A stretch of 64,000 bases of DNA from Mucilaginibacter geliditolerans (lineage in GTDB: Bacteria > Bacteroidota > Bacteroidia > Sphingobacteriales > Sphingobacteriaceae), in NCBI RefSeq assembly GCF_014200495.1, contig NZ_JACHBY010000006.1:124001-188000 (forward strand), given 5' to 3'. Within the stretch, counting starts at the first letter, position 1. The number at the start of each line of letters is the position of its first letter. Shown here in pieces: positions 53,592-62,658 of this stretch. Below the pieces are notes generated by a model. That model saw nothing but the letters and a program-made list of their open reading frames with translations. It did not search any database and was not told the origin of the DNA. A program made the position numbers and the translations under genes.

Positions 53592-54929
53592 ATGATGAAA
53601 AAGTACATATACACCTTTCTTTTTGCAGCTGCATTAGGAGGTACAAAACCGGCGCTGGCACAGCATGCCGCGTATGATATGATTGTTGATGGCGTTAAGG
53701 TAATTGTGCAGCCCAGCGGCAATAGTATTGTTGAGATACAAACCGTATTGCGGGGCGGCGTACAAAACTATCCTGCCAGTAAAATGGGTATTGAAGCAAT
53801 GGCCATGCGCGGACTTACAGAGTGTGGCACGCTGAAGCACGATAAGAACAGCTTTAAAAATATCCTGGATAAGATTAACGCATCTATATACGGTTATACC
53901 AATAAGGATTATTCGGTTATAAGCATGAGCTGCATAAAGGGCGATTTTGATATTGCCTGGCCGCTGTACGCCGAAGCCATTACCGAACCTAAATTTGATG
54001 CTGCAGAGTTCGCGCGCATTAAGCAGGATGCCATAAATGATTTGAAAGAACAGGAGTCACAGCCGGATGAATCGATAGATAAAATGGCTAATAAGGTAGC
54101 ATTTGAGGGGCGTGATTTTGCTAAAGAACCCGAAGGTACGCCTGAAATTATCAATAGCTTAACTGCCGATGAAACCAAGGCGTTTTATAACTCCATTTTA
54201 ACCCGCTCGCGGATGCTGGTAGTGGTTGTGGGCGATCTGGACAGCAACCTTATCCAAACCCGGGTAAAAATAATGCTTGATGGCATAAAGAAAGGTACCC
54301 CGGTTGAGATGAAGAAATCCTTTTTCAGGGTTTACAATAATTCGTTCAAAGCGGAGCCAAAGGATCTGGCTACCAATTATATTGAAGGTGTAACCAGTGG
54401 CCCATTAGTTGATGCCCCTGATTTTGATGCGTTCAACATGGCCATGCAGATATTTTACGATAGGCATTTCCTGAACATCCGCACCAACAATGGTCTTTCA
54501 TACGCGCCCGAAACGTGGTTTGATGTGGGCTCTATATCAGTAGCCAAGTTCATTGTATCAACCACTATGCCCAATAAATACATAGCCGTTTTTAATAAAC
54601 TGGTTGATAGTACTAAAGAACATGGCTTTAATGCATCGGAACTGGCAAATATGAAGGTTACCTATCTTACCGGCTTTTACTATAAAAACGAAACCAATTA
54701 TGCCCAGGCATCATCAATTGTGAGTAATGAAGTTATGCATGGCGATTGGAAAAGATCATTAACCTATATGACCAACATTAAGAAATTAACCGTTGCCGAT
54801 ATAAACAACGCATTTAATAAATACATAGGCAACATTGTTTGGGTTTACCAGGGCGACCCTAAAAAAGTTGACCCCATACTGTATAAAAACGGCACTTCGC
54901 ATGTAGGGGATAACCCGGTTAGTAACTAA
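53592..54929 (+). CDS. M16 peptidase, non-catalytic partner (copy 1)
   Basis: 445 aa (444 from the second Met). Signal peptide ends near ALAQ. The fold is M16, but the zinc motif is absent: the equivalent helix reads IEAMAMRGLTECGTL, with no HxxEH. It keeps the glycine-rich R/Y region that completes the active-site chamber of its partner (TNNGLSYAPE, about 297-306). It is co-transcribed with the catalytic gene. Confidence 0.88.
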   Translation: MMKKYIYTFLFAAALGGTKPALAQHAAYDMIVDGVKVIVQPSGNSIVEIQTVLRGGVQNYPASKMGIEAMAMRGLTECGTLKHDKNSFKNILDKINASIYGYTNKDYSVISMSCIKGDFDIAWPLYAEAITEPKFDAAEFARIKQDAINDLKEQESQPDESIDKMANKVAFEGRDFAKEPEGTPEIINSLTADETKAFYNSILTRSRMLVVVVGDLDSNLIQTRVKIMLDGIKKGTPVEMKKSFFRVYNNSFKAEPKDLATNYIEGVTSGPLVDAPDFDAFNMAMQIFYDRHFLNIRTNNGLSYAPETWFDVGSISVAKFIVSTTMPNKYIAVFNKLVDSTKEHGFNASELANMKVTYLTGFYYKNETNYAQASSIVSNEVMHGDWKRSLTYMTNIKKLTVADINNAFNKYIGNIVWVYQGDPKKVDPILYKNGTSHVGDNPVSN

Positions 54930-55158
54930 TGTCCGGAGGAGATTATCAGGATAATATTTGAAAATAATACTATTGAATTGTAACAAGCAAGGCAAGTATA
55001 AAGTCTTATATATGCCGTGCTTTATCATGAATGATATAACTGCTTGTAAGTTATTATTTTACCTTGTTAAGGTATGTTAATAAAATTCATGAAATATTAT
55101 CTTTCTAAAAAATACTGAATATATTTAGGCAATCGTAATCAACCACAATTTATTTTAT
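54930..55158. other. Gap between the two M16 gene pairs
   Basis: About 230 AT-rich bases without a terminator hairpin I can identify. It probably carries a second promoter for the downstream pair. No repeat family seen. Confidence 0.4.
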
Positions 55159-56538
55159 ATGATCTCTAAAATTATCAAATCTATCACATTAAGCGTTGCA
55201 GGGCTGTTGCTGGCCTCGGCTTCTTTTGCCCAGGTGCGGCTCCCACAAGGTTATTATTGGAAACAACTGCCAAACGGCTTGCAGGTTGTTGTTATTGAAA
55301 ACAGCAAAGTTCCGCTGGCTACCATTGAAATTGCTGTTAAAAATGGCTCATTTACTGAAGACTCAGTTTATAACGGCCTTTCTCACCTGTTCGAGCATAT
55401 GTTTTTTAAGGCTAACAAGGATTATCCTACACAAGCACAATTTTTAAAACGTACGCAGGAATTAGGCGCCATATGGAATGGTACTACAGGCGATGAGCGT
55501 GTAAATTACTTTTTTACGTTCGATACGGACAGCCTTAAACAAGGCCTTAAATTTTTGAATGCCGCTATCCGTTTCCCTATCTACCGCGTAGAGGATATGA
55601 AAAAGGAAAGAGTAGTGGTTGACGGCGAGTTTCAGCGTGCTGAAAGCAGTCCGGGTTTCCAGCTTGATTTTGAGGTGCGAAAACGCCTGTGGACAGATCA
55701 GTTCACCCGTAAAAATCCTATTGGTATTCATGATATCATCAACACCGCCACTCCTGAAAAAATGATGGTGATCAAAAACAAATATTATTTCCCTAACAAC
55801 AGCTTGCTAACAATTTGCGGCGATGTAAAACACGACGAAGCATTTGCCCTGGCTGAAAAAGTATTTGGCGATTGGGAAAGCAGCGGTTCTGATCCGATAG
55901 CAAAATACCCCATCCCTCCGTTTAAACCATTAACCCAAAGCAATTACTTTATAAAGGAGTCAACCATTGCGCAAACACCTTTTATGGATTTTGCATGGCA
56001 GGGCCCTGCTTATGGAACTGACTCGGCTTCAACCATAGCTGCTGATGTTTTCTCAACCATAGTTGGCTTAAACTCATCAAAACTGCACCAGGCGTTGATT
56101 GACAAAGGATTGGCAAGCGATATAAGCTTTAATTACCAAACCAGCAGATACGTTGGTCCGATAGAAATATTTGTGGTACCTAACCCTAATAAAGTAAAAG
56201 AGTGCTATGATGAGCTAATACACCAGTTGAGCATTATGAATGATCCTGACTACTACACCGATGCCCAGTTAGCTGATGCAAAAGGTATATTGTTACGTAA
56301 TGACAGGTATGCTAAAGAAAAACCATCATCGTTACCAAGCCAGGTAAGTTATGCATGGGCAAGTACATCGTTAAATTATTATACTGATAATACTGATGAC
56401 TACCAGAAAGTGACCAGGGCCGATATAAAGAAATACCTTGGAACCTATCTGGTTGGCAAGCCATATGTTGCCGGTATGATCATTAGTCCTGATATGAACA
56501 AAACTATTAACGCAGCTTCATTTTTTGTAGCCAAATAA
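55159..56538 (+). CDS. M16 metallopeptidase, catalytic subunit (copy 2)
   Basis: 459 aa, colinear with copy 1 and about four fifths identical by eye. Signal peptide ends SFAQ. Zinc motif LSHLFEHMFF and distal Glu in VDGEFQRAESS are intact. Many synonymous changes separate the copies at the DNA level, so the duplication is not recent and both are under selection. Changes cluster in the C-terminal half (for example SFNYQTSRYVGPIE versus SVSYETCKYTGPVQ), which may alter specificity. Confidence 0.9.
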   Translation: MISKIIKSITLSVAGLLLASASFAQVRLPQGYYWKQLPNGLQVVVIENSKVPLATIEIAVKNGSFTEDSVYNGLSHLFEHMFFKANKDYPTQAQFLKRTQELGAIWNGTTGDERVNYFFTFDTDSLKQGLKFLNAAIRFPIYRVEDMKKERVVVDGEFQRAESSPGFQLDFEVRKRLWTDQFTRKNPIGIHDIINTATPEKMMVIKNKYYFPNNSLLTICGDVKHDEAFALAEKVFGDWESSGSDPIAKYPIPPFKPLTQSNYFIKESTIAQTPFMDFAWQGPAYGTDSASTIAADVFSTIVGLNSSKLHQALIDKGLASDISFNYQTSRYVGPIEIFVVPNPNKVKECYDELIHQLSIMNDPDYYTDAQLADAKGILLRNDRYAKEKPSSLPSQVSYAWASTSLNYYTDNTDDYQKVTRADIKKYLGTYLVGKPYVAGMIISPDMNKTINAASFFVAK

Positions 56539-56555
56539 ATTTAAATTTTATCACA

Positions 56556-57887
56556 ATGAAAAAATATATATACAGCCTGCTGATTGTAACAGCACTTGGG
56601 AGCGTAAAACCGGCGCTGGCCCAGAAAGCGGCTTATGAAACTATAGTTGATGGCGTAAAGGTAATAGTACAGCCCAGCGGTAATGATATTGTAGAGATAC
56701 AAACCGTATTACGTGGCGGTGTGGCAAATTACCCTGCTGATAAAATGGGAATTGAATCAATGGCGATGCAGGCATTGTCAGAATGCGGCACCCTGAAACA
56801 TGATAAAAATAGCTTTAAAGACGCGCTTGACAGGGTTAACGCGTCGGTTTATGGTTATGCAGGTAAGGATTATTCAGTGATAGCTATGAGCTGCGTAAAA
56901 CCTGACTTTGATGCTGTTTGGCCATTATATAACGAGGCTATAACTATTCCTAAGTTTGATACAACCGAGTTTGCACGCATTAAACAGGATGCTATAACCA
57001 ATTTAAGGGCCAGGGAATCACAGCCGGATGCTTCTATTGAAAAAATGGCTGTAAAAGTTGCCTTTGCTGGCCGCGATTACGCTAAGGACCCAAATGGGAC
57101 ATCTGAAATATTAAGCAAATTAACTGCTGCTGAAACAAAAGCTTACTACAACTCAATCCTTACCCGCTCACGCATGGTGATAGTAGTAGTAGCCGACCTG
57201 GATAGAGCCACCATTGAAGCAAGAGTAAAAACGATGCTTGATGGCATTAAGAAAGGTACGCCTGTTGAAATCAAGAACTCTTTCTTCAGGGTATATAACA
57301 ACAGCTTTAACGCTGAGGCGAAGGATCTGGCTACAAACTATGTTGAAGGTATAACCAGCGGCCCTACCTTGGATGCCCCTGACTTTTACGCTTTCACTAT
57401 GGCTATGCGCGTGTTTTACGACAGGCATTTCCTGGATATCCGTACCAATAACGGCCTTTCATATGCGCCGCAGGTATCCTTCAGTCAGGGATCGCTTAGC
57501 TTTACCCGGATAAAGGTATCAACCACCATGCCTAACAAATACATAAGAGTATTTGATAAGCTGGTTGACAGCACTAAAAAGCATGGGTTTACCCCTGCTG
57601 AACTGGCTGATATGAAGGTTACTTACCTTACAGGTTTCTATTACAAAAATGAAACCAATGCAGCCCAGGCCAGCTCAATAGTAGCAAACGAAGTATTGCA
57701 CGGTGACTGGAAACGCTCATTAAATTTCATGACTGATATTAAAAAAGTAACCCTGCAGGATATGAACAACGCCTTTAATAAATACATAGGCAACATAGTT
57801 TGGGTTTACCAGGGCGACCCTAAAAAGGTTGATCCGCTGCTATATAAAAACGGTACATTGAATAATGATAACCCGGTGAGTAATTAG
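56556..57887 (+). CDS. M16 peptidase, non-catalytic partner (copy 2)
   Basis: 443 aa. Colinear with the partner of copy 1; signal peptide ends ALAQ. The zinc motif is again absent (IESMAMQALSECGTL). TNNGLSYAPQ is kept. It starts 17 bp after the stop of the catalytic gene, and a terminator follows at 57944. Confidence 0.88.
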   Translation: MKKYIYSLLIVTALGSVKPALAQKAAYETIVDGVKVIVQPSGNDIVEIQTVLRGGVANYPADKMGIESMAMQALSECGTLKHDKNSFKDALDRVNASVYGYAGKDYSVIAMSCVKPDFDAVWPLYNEAITIPKFDTTEFARIKQDAITNLRARESQPDASIEKMAVKVAFAGRDYAKDPNGTSEILSKLTAAETKAYYNSILTRSRMVIVVVADLDRATIEARVKTMLDGIKKGTPVEIKNSFFRVYNNSFNAEAKDLATNYVEGITSGPTLDAPDFYAFTMAMRVFYDRHFLDIRTNNGLSYAPQVSFSQGSLSFTRIKVSTTMPNKYIRVFDKLVDSTKKHGFTPAELADMKVTYLTGFYYKNETNAAQASSIVANEVLHGDWKRSLNFMTDIKKVTLQDMNNAFNKYIGNIVWVYQGDPKKVDPLLYKNGTLNNDNPVSN

Positions 57888-57943
57888 GGTTAGTTAATTA
57901 GAGGTTAGAGGCCAGAGATTAGTAAATTGTTGATCTTTAATTG

Positions 57944-57975
57944 AAAAAGGTCCGGGATAATTTCCGGACCTTTTT
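57944..57975 (+). terminator. Terminator of the M16 cluster
   Basis: aaaaaggtccgg / ccggaccttttt, 12-bp stem with an 8-nt loop, then gtttt. Confidence 0.88.
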
Positions 57976-57984
57976 GTTTTACAG

Positions 57985-58118
57985 TTAGAAGCTAAAGCCT
58001 CGTGCGATTTCTTCCTGGGGGAAGGAGGAGGTAGGGGTTTGTATGATTTGCTTTAATGGCGATGAAACCCCTCCCTGCCACCGCTCATTCAACCGCACCC
58101 CTCCCGTGGGAGGGAATT
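57985..58118. repeat. ccctccctgccac-type dispersed repeat
   Basis: cctcgtgcgatttcttcct, gggggaaggaggaggtagg and aaacccctccctgccacc, cgcacccctcccgtgggag. Parts match the interior of the MITE at 18428-18612 (on the complementary strand) and 44705-44750. It sits between the M16 and glyS terminators, whose stems are nearly identical to each other. Confidence 0.65.
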
Positions 58119-58125
58119 AAAAAAA

Positions 58126-58157
58126 AGAAAAAGGTTCGGGATTTCCCGGACCTTTTT
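58126..58157. terminator. Terminator between M16 cluster and glyS
   Basis: aaaaaggttcggg / cccggacctttttt, a near copy of the stem at 57944. A and T runs on both sides allow it to work for the leftward glyS transcript. Confidence 0.75.
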
Positions 58158-58194
58158 TGCATTCAACTAATCTCTAGTCTCCATCCTCTAATCT

Positions 58195-59679
58195 CTAGTC
58201 TTGTTTCAAAACATTCTTCCAGCTCACCATATCGCCAATTATCTTTTGCAGATCGTCGGCGGCAACGCGTTCCTGTTGCATGGTATCGCGGTAGCGGATG
58301 GTTACCGTGTTGTCTTCTAATGTTTGATGGTCAACAGTGATGCAGAATGGCGTACCAATAGCATCCTGGCGGCGGTAACGCTTACCGATAGCATCTTTCT
58401 CCTCGTATTGCAGGTTGAAGTCTGTTTTAAGGTTGTCCATTATTTCACGGGCTTTTTCAGGCAGACCGTCTTTCTTGGTCAGCGGGAAAATAGCGGCTTT
58501 AACCGGGGCCAAACAAGGATGCAGGCGTAATACGGTGCGGCTATCCTGTTTTTCTTCGGTGCTCAGGTCTTCTTCCTCGTAAGCGTTTATCATCGTCAGC
58601 AAAAACATACGATCTAAACCTATAGAGGTTTCAATTACATAAGGTACATAGTTGCCATAAGGCTTGCCGTTCTCATCCAGTTCAGGATCAAAATATTGCA
58701 GTTTTTTGCCAGAGAATTTCTGATGCTGACTCAAATCGAAATCAGTACGGCTATGGATGCCCTCAACCTCTTTAAAACCGAATGGGAAATTAAACTCAAT
58801 ATCAAAAGCAGCATCGGCATAATGCGCCAGCTTAGTATGCTCGTGGAAACGGTATTTGTTAAGGTCGGTACCTAAAGCCAGGTGCCAGTTTAGGCGGGCC
58901 TGTTTCCATTTATCAAACCACTCGGCTTGCGTGCCGGGGCGTACAAAGAATTGCATTTCCATTTGCTCAAACTCGCGCATACGGATAATGAACTGCCTTG
59001 CAATAACCTCGTTACGGAAAGCCTTACCAATTTGCGCTATACCGAAAGGGATTTTCATCCTGCCCGATTTTTGCACGTTAAGGTAGTTCACAAATATACC
59101 CTGTGCGGTTTCAGGGCGAAGATAGATCACATCCGAATCTTCAGCCACAGCGCCCATCTGGGTGCTAAACATCAGGTTAAACTGGCGAACATCAGTCCAG
59201 TTTGCGGTTTTTGATAACGGGCAAAGTATTTTATGCTCGATGATCAGCTCTTTTAAGCGTGGCAGGTTATCAGCTTTAAGGGCGTTATCCATTTCCAGTT
59301 GCAGCTCTTCAGCAAGGTCGGTTTTGCCTTCCACGTCGTATTTAGCTATCTGGTCCTCCAAAAGCTGATCGGCACGGTAGCGTTTGTTGCTGTCCTTGTT
59401 ATCAATCATCGGGTCGCTGAAGCCATCAACGTGGCCGCTCGCTTTCCAGATCTTTGGGTGCATGAATATGGCAGAATCAATCCCGACAATGTTATCATTC
59501 ATTTGCACCATGGCTTTCCACCAATAGGTTTTAAGGTTATTCTTTAGCTCGGCGCCATTTTGGCCATAGTCGTAAACCGCGCTCAAGCCATCATAAATCT
59601 CGCTTGATGGGAAAACAAAGCCATATTCCTTAGCATGTGCTATTACATTTTTAAACAGTTCGTCGGTATTGTTGCTCAT
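58195..59679 (-). CDS. glyS: Glycine-tRNA ligase (homodimeric type)
   Basis: 494 aa from the start MSNNTDELFKN. The open frame extends 22 codons upstream, to 59745, into an intergenic repeat and is unlikely to be translated there. It charges tRNA-Gly. Class II motifs: motif 2 RPETAQGIFVNYLNV with GIAQIGKAFRNEVIARQFIIRMREFEQMEMQ; motif 3 YVIETSIGLDRMFLL; C-terminal anticodon-binding domain (LAPVKAAIFPLTKKDG, about 395 onward). It is the alpha2 type found in Bacteroidota, archaea and eukaryotes, not the alpha2beta2 GlyQS. Confidence 0.96.
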   Translation of the reverse strand: MSNNTDELFKNVIAHAKEYGFVFPSSEIYDGLSAVYDYGQNGAELKNNLKTYWWKAMVQMNDNIVGIDSAIFMHPKIWKASGHVDGFSDPMIDNKDSNKRYRADQLLEDQIAKYDVEGKTDLAEELQLEMDNALKADNLPRLKELIIEHKILCPLSKTANWTDVRQFNLMFSTQMGAVAEDSDVIYLRPETAQGIFVNYLNVQKSGRMKIPFGIAQIGKAFRNEVIARQFIIRMREFEQMEMQFFVRPGTQAEWFDKWKQARLNWHLALGTDLNKYRFHEHTKLAHYADAAFDIEFNFPFGFKEVEGIHSRTDFDLSQHQKFSGKKLQYFDPELDENGKPYGNYVPYVIETSIGLDRMFLLTMINAYEEEDLSTEEKQDSRTVLRLHPCLAPVKAAIFPLTKKDGLPEKAREIMDNLKTDFNLQYEEKDAIGKRYRRQDAIGTPFCITVDHQTLEDNTVTIRYRDTMQQERVAADDLQKIIGDMVSWKNVLKQD

Positions 59680-59762
59680 AATAGGGGCAAATATATATTT
59701 TTGATTCCGAATGTTGGATTCTCGATTTCGGATTTGTGTTCTCATAGCATCTATTCTCTCCG

Positions 59763-59900
59763 CGCGTCATTGCGAGGTACGAAGCAATCCCTAACTGTAC
59801 AAATCTATTCTATATGTCATTGCGAGCGATAGCGCGGCAACCTCGTCGCGTTTTATATGCATGCGACGAGGTTGCCACGTCGTACCTCCTCGCAATGACA
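59763..59900. repeat. Two tcattgcgag repeats, half and full
   Basis: A half unit (59763-59795, tcattgcgaggtacgaagca) is followed by a complete palindrome at 59815-59900 (tcattgcgagcgatagcgcg ... ctcctcgcaatgaca) that nearly duplicates 9274-9362. They fill most of the glyS / oxidoreductase gap. Confidence 0.8.
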
Positions 59901-59972
59901 ATGTTTGTAATATTATCAAAGTATCAAAACCAAACAGCCTTTATTTTAATTATCCTACAAAAGCATTTCACC

Positions 59973-60638
59973 ATGGATCATACCGTTAAAATAATTTCGG
60001 CAACTTATGTAAATCATAATGTTAAGCAGTTTGATGTTGAAAAGCCAAAAGGATTTAAATTTACTCCCGGGCAGGCAACAGATTTAACCATTAACCAACC
60101 AGAGTGGAAAGACAAGAAAAATCCTTTCACATTCACCTGTTTAAATGATGATACATTCCTGCAATTCACCATCAAAATTTATAAGGACTCAGAAGAGGGT
60201 GTTACCAAGCACCTCGCCGAGCTGAAGCCCGGCGATGAACTCATCATCAGCGATGCCTGGGGTGTTATTGAATATAAGGGTCCGGGTTATTTTATTGCAG
60301 GCGGGGCTGGTATTACACCATTTTTAGCCATACTCAGGGAGCTTTTTGTTGATGGCGGGATAGAGGGCAATACCTTATTTTTCTCCAACAATACCGAAAA
60401 GGATATCATATTAGCCAGCGAGCTTAAACGCATGCTCGGCGAAAACGCGCATTTTACCACCACACAGGATAATAGCGGAAGCGACCACCGCAGGATTGAT
60501 GCGAATTTCCTGAAAGCTGAGGTAAAGGATTTTAAAAAGCATTTCTACGTATGTGGCCCCGATCAAATGGTTAAGGATATAACGGAAGTGTTGGAAAGTT
60601 TGGGCGCTGAAGCTGATTCGGTAGTATTTGAGAAGTAG
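59973..60638 (+). CDS. FAD-binding ferredoxin/flavodoxin-reductase-like oxidoreductase
   Basis: 221 aa from the ATG in ttcaccatgg. The frame is open back to 59814, but that part is repeat sequence. FAD domain (about 1-100): KPKGFKFTPGQATDL and NPFTFTC replace the usual RxYS motif. NAD-binding domain: GGAGITPFLAILREL (about 109-123), FYVCGPDQMVKDI near the C-terminus. It lacks a [2Fe-2S] domain, so it is the reductase module alone. The partner is unknown. Confidence 0.82.
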   Translation: MDHTVKIISATYVNHNVKQFDVEKPKGFKFTPGQATDLTINQPEWKDKKNPFTFTCLNDDTFLQFTIKIYKDSEEGVTKHLAELKPGDELIISDAWGVIEYKGPGYFIAGGAGITPFLAILRELFVDGGIEGNTLFFSNNTEKDIILASELKRMLGENAHFTTTQDNSGSDHRRIDANFLKAEVKDFKKHFYVCGPDQMVKDITEVLESLGAEADSVVFEK

Positions 60639-60708
60639 GTATTTAGTGATTAGAGGTTAGTGATTGGAGATTAGTTTATCTGTATGATCTTTATCTGGAT
60701 TTTTCTTA

Positions 60709-60716
60709 TAAATTTG
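60709..60716 (+). promoter_or_regulatory. -7 promoter element of the repeat lipoprotein
   Basis: TAAATTTG, exact match to TAnnTTTG, 33 bp before the start codon. Confidence 0.55.
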
Positions 60717-60749
60717 GTTTGCCCAATTATTACGATCAAACCTAACTAA

Positions 60750-61748
60750 ATGAAATGCCCTTTTAACCTTATCTGCGTTAGCTTGCTATTAATGCTGTCT
60801 GTATGCAGCTGCAACAAAAATAATTCAAACCCCAGCGTCGGCAATGTGGATACGTATGTGTCTGGCATGTACAGAAATGCTGCTGTTTACTGGAAAAACG
60901 GCAAGCTGGTTAGTGTAAATTCAAGCGATGTGGGATCGGTCGGCAGGATAGCCGTGTATGGCAACGACGTTTATTTACCCGCATCAACTTTTACGGATAC
61001 CGATTTATATGAGCATGCGGTTTACTGGAAAAACGGTAAGCTTACAGATCTTGGTTATGGCAGGGCCCAAAGCATAGCAGTTAGCGGAAATGATATTTAT
61101 GTAGTAGGCGAAGCTGATGCTAATAACACATTTTATGCAGCTTGTTGGAAAAATGGTGTGCTTACCACTTATGGGCAGCAAGGCTATATTAACCAGGTTA
61201 TTATTTCGGGTAATGATGTTTATATGGCTGGTGGAACATATGATTCAGCCGGATCACCTATAGCTACCTATTGGAAAAATAATGTACCGGTAAGTTTGGG
61301 TTACGGGCAAATTAATTCTATAGCGGTGTCGGGTAATGATGTTTACGCGGTAGGCTATGGTTATCCAAATCGTGCTAATAGCTTATGCTACTGGAAAAAT
61401 GGCCAGCAAACTGTATTGGGCGATGCAACCATGACGGGAAGCGCGATCATCGTTTCGGGGAATGATTTTTATATAGCAGGCAGCGTACAAAACGGTGGCA
61501 CAAAATCTACCTATTGGAAAAATGGAGTGCCGGTTACCGTAACAAGCGCATCAAAACTAAGCGGGATAGCGGTAGATGGCAATAATGTTTACCTGGCGGG
61601 AAATTATACAGAAGCAGTGCCGGTAAATACTCCACCCACAAGTTCATTTTTAATTATAAATGGCAAAGTGACCACATTAGCCAGTAGTACTGGTTTCTCC
61701 GGTGATCCGCCTACGGCTACAACATGGATCGTTGGGGTTAAGCGATAG
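60750..61748 (+). CDS. Lipoprotein with six YWKNG / GNDVY repeats
   Basis: 332 aa. Lipobox SVCSC with the lipidated Cys at 21. The mature part is built of six ~45-aa repeats. Each has a strand ending xYWKNGxxxxLG followed by IAVSGNDVYxxG (YWKNG-type segments near residues 47, 91, 134, 178, 222 and 268). Such a regular pattern suggests a six- or seven-bladed beta-propeller on the cell surface. Function unknown. The repeats differ enough to be old. Single gene. Confidence 0.75.
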   Translation: MKCPFNLICVSLLLMLSVCSCNKNNSNPSVGNVDTYVSGMYRNAAVYWKNGKLVSVNSSDVGSVGRIAVYGNDVYLPASTFTDTDLYEHAVYWKNGKLTDLGYGRAQSIAVSGNDIYVVGEADANNTFYAACWKNGVLTTYGQQGYINQVIISGNDVYMAGGTYDSAGSPIATYWKNNVPVSLGYGQINSIAVSGNDVYAVGYGYPNRANSLCYWKNGQQTVLGDATMTGSAIIVSGNDFYIAGSVQNGGTKSTYWKNGVPVTVTSASKLSGIAVDGNNVYLAGNYTEAVPVNTPPTSSFLIINGKVTTLASSTGFSGDPPTATTWIVGVKR

Positions 61749-61822
61749 TTAGGTATATTATTAACTATTAAGTGAGTTTAAACAAATCTTAATCTCCTGT
61801 CTCAAATCTCATATCTAAAATC

Positions 61823-61830
61823 TATTTTTG
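61823..61830 (+). promoter_or_regulatory. -7 promoter element of gldA (near-leaderless)
   Basis: TATTTTTG ends 5 bp before the gldA ATG, the same spacing as at lspA (TTTGnnCCCATG in both). Confidence 0.55.
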
Positions 61831-61835
61831 AGCCC

Positions 61836-62543
61836 ATGAGTATCCGGGTTGAAGCATTAACAAAAGTTTACGGGAAACAGAAAGCTATTGACGGCATCAC
61901 GTTTTCAGCGGAGCCGGGGGTATTGGGTTTTCTTGGTCCGAATGGTGCGGGGAAATCAACCACCATGAAGATCCTTACCTGCTTTATCCCTCAAACATCG
62001 GGAACCGCATCTGTTTGCGGTTTTGATGTGGAGAAACAATCATTGGAGGTGCGTAAACATATTGGTTACCTGCCCGAGAGCAATTCGCTTTACCTGGATA
62101 TGTATGTGAAGGAATCGCTGGGGTTTATAGCCGGCATCCACAAAATTGCATCACCTGAAAAAAGGATAGCCGAAGTTATCGAGCAAACCGGATTAGGACC
62201 TGAGCAGCATAAAAAGATAGGTCAGCTTTCAAAGGGTTACCGTCAGCGGGTGGGTTTGGCGCAGGCCATTATCCATAATCCGGAGGTGCTGATACTGGAT
62301 GAGCCTACATCGGGCCTCGATCCGAACCAGTTGATCGGCATCAGGCAACTGATCCTTGATCTTGGTAAAACAAAAACTATTGTTTTATCAACTCATATTA
62401 TGCAGGAGGTTGAAGCCGTTTGTAACCAGGTGATCATTATTAATAAAGGCACAATCGTAGCCGATGATAGTCTGCAAGGCTTAAGGGATAAGAACAAAGG
62501 CAAATCATTAGAGGATATTTTTATTAGTTTAACAAATAAATAG
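61836..62543 (+). CDS. gldA: Gliding-motility-type ABC transporter ATP-binding protein GldA
   Basis: 235 aa. Walker A FLGPNGAGKSTT (about 31-42), signature LSKGYRQRVGLAQA (about 133-146), Walker B VLILDEPTSGLDPNQ (about 153-167), His switch STHIMQE. The subfamily features and the position before gldF/gldG identify GldA. With GldF and GldG it forms an ABC complex first described as needed for gliding in Flavobacterium johnsoniae. Many non-gliding Bacteroidota keep it, so motility cannot be concluded. Confidence 0.88.
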   Translation: MSIRVEALTKVYGKQKAIDGITFSAEPGVLGFLGPNGAGKSTTMKILTCFIPQTSGTASVCGFDVEKQSLEVRKHIGYLPESNSLYLDMYVKESLGFIAGIHKIASPEKRIAEVIEQTGLGPEQHKKIGQLSKGYRQRVGLAQAIIHNPEVLILDEPTSGLDPNQLIGIRQLILDLGKTKTIVLSTHIMQEVEAVCNQVIIINKGTIVADDSLQGLRDKNKGKSLEDIFISLTNK

Positions 62544-62559
62544 CCAAACATAACCCAAG

Positions 62560-62628
62560 CGTCATTGCGAGGAACGAAGCAATCCCCGACTATGCAAGAC
62601 GACGATTGCTTCGTTCCTCGCAATGACA
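62560..62628. repeat. Complete tcattgcgaggaacgaagcaatc palindrome
   Basis: gcgtcattgcgaggaacga ... gattgcttcgttcctcgcaatgac with a ~20-nt centre. The half units at 15235, 18320, 34624 and 59763 are single arms of this repeat. It splits gldA from gldFG. Confidence 0.85.
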
Positions 62629-62658
62629 AGTTTATAAGAATATATTTAAGTTTATAAA

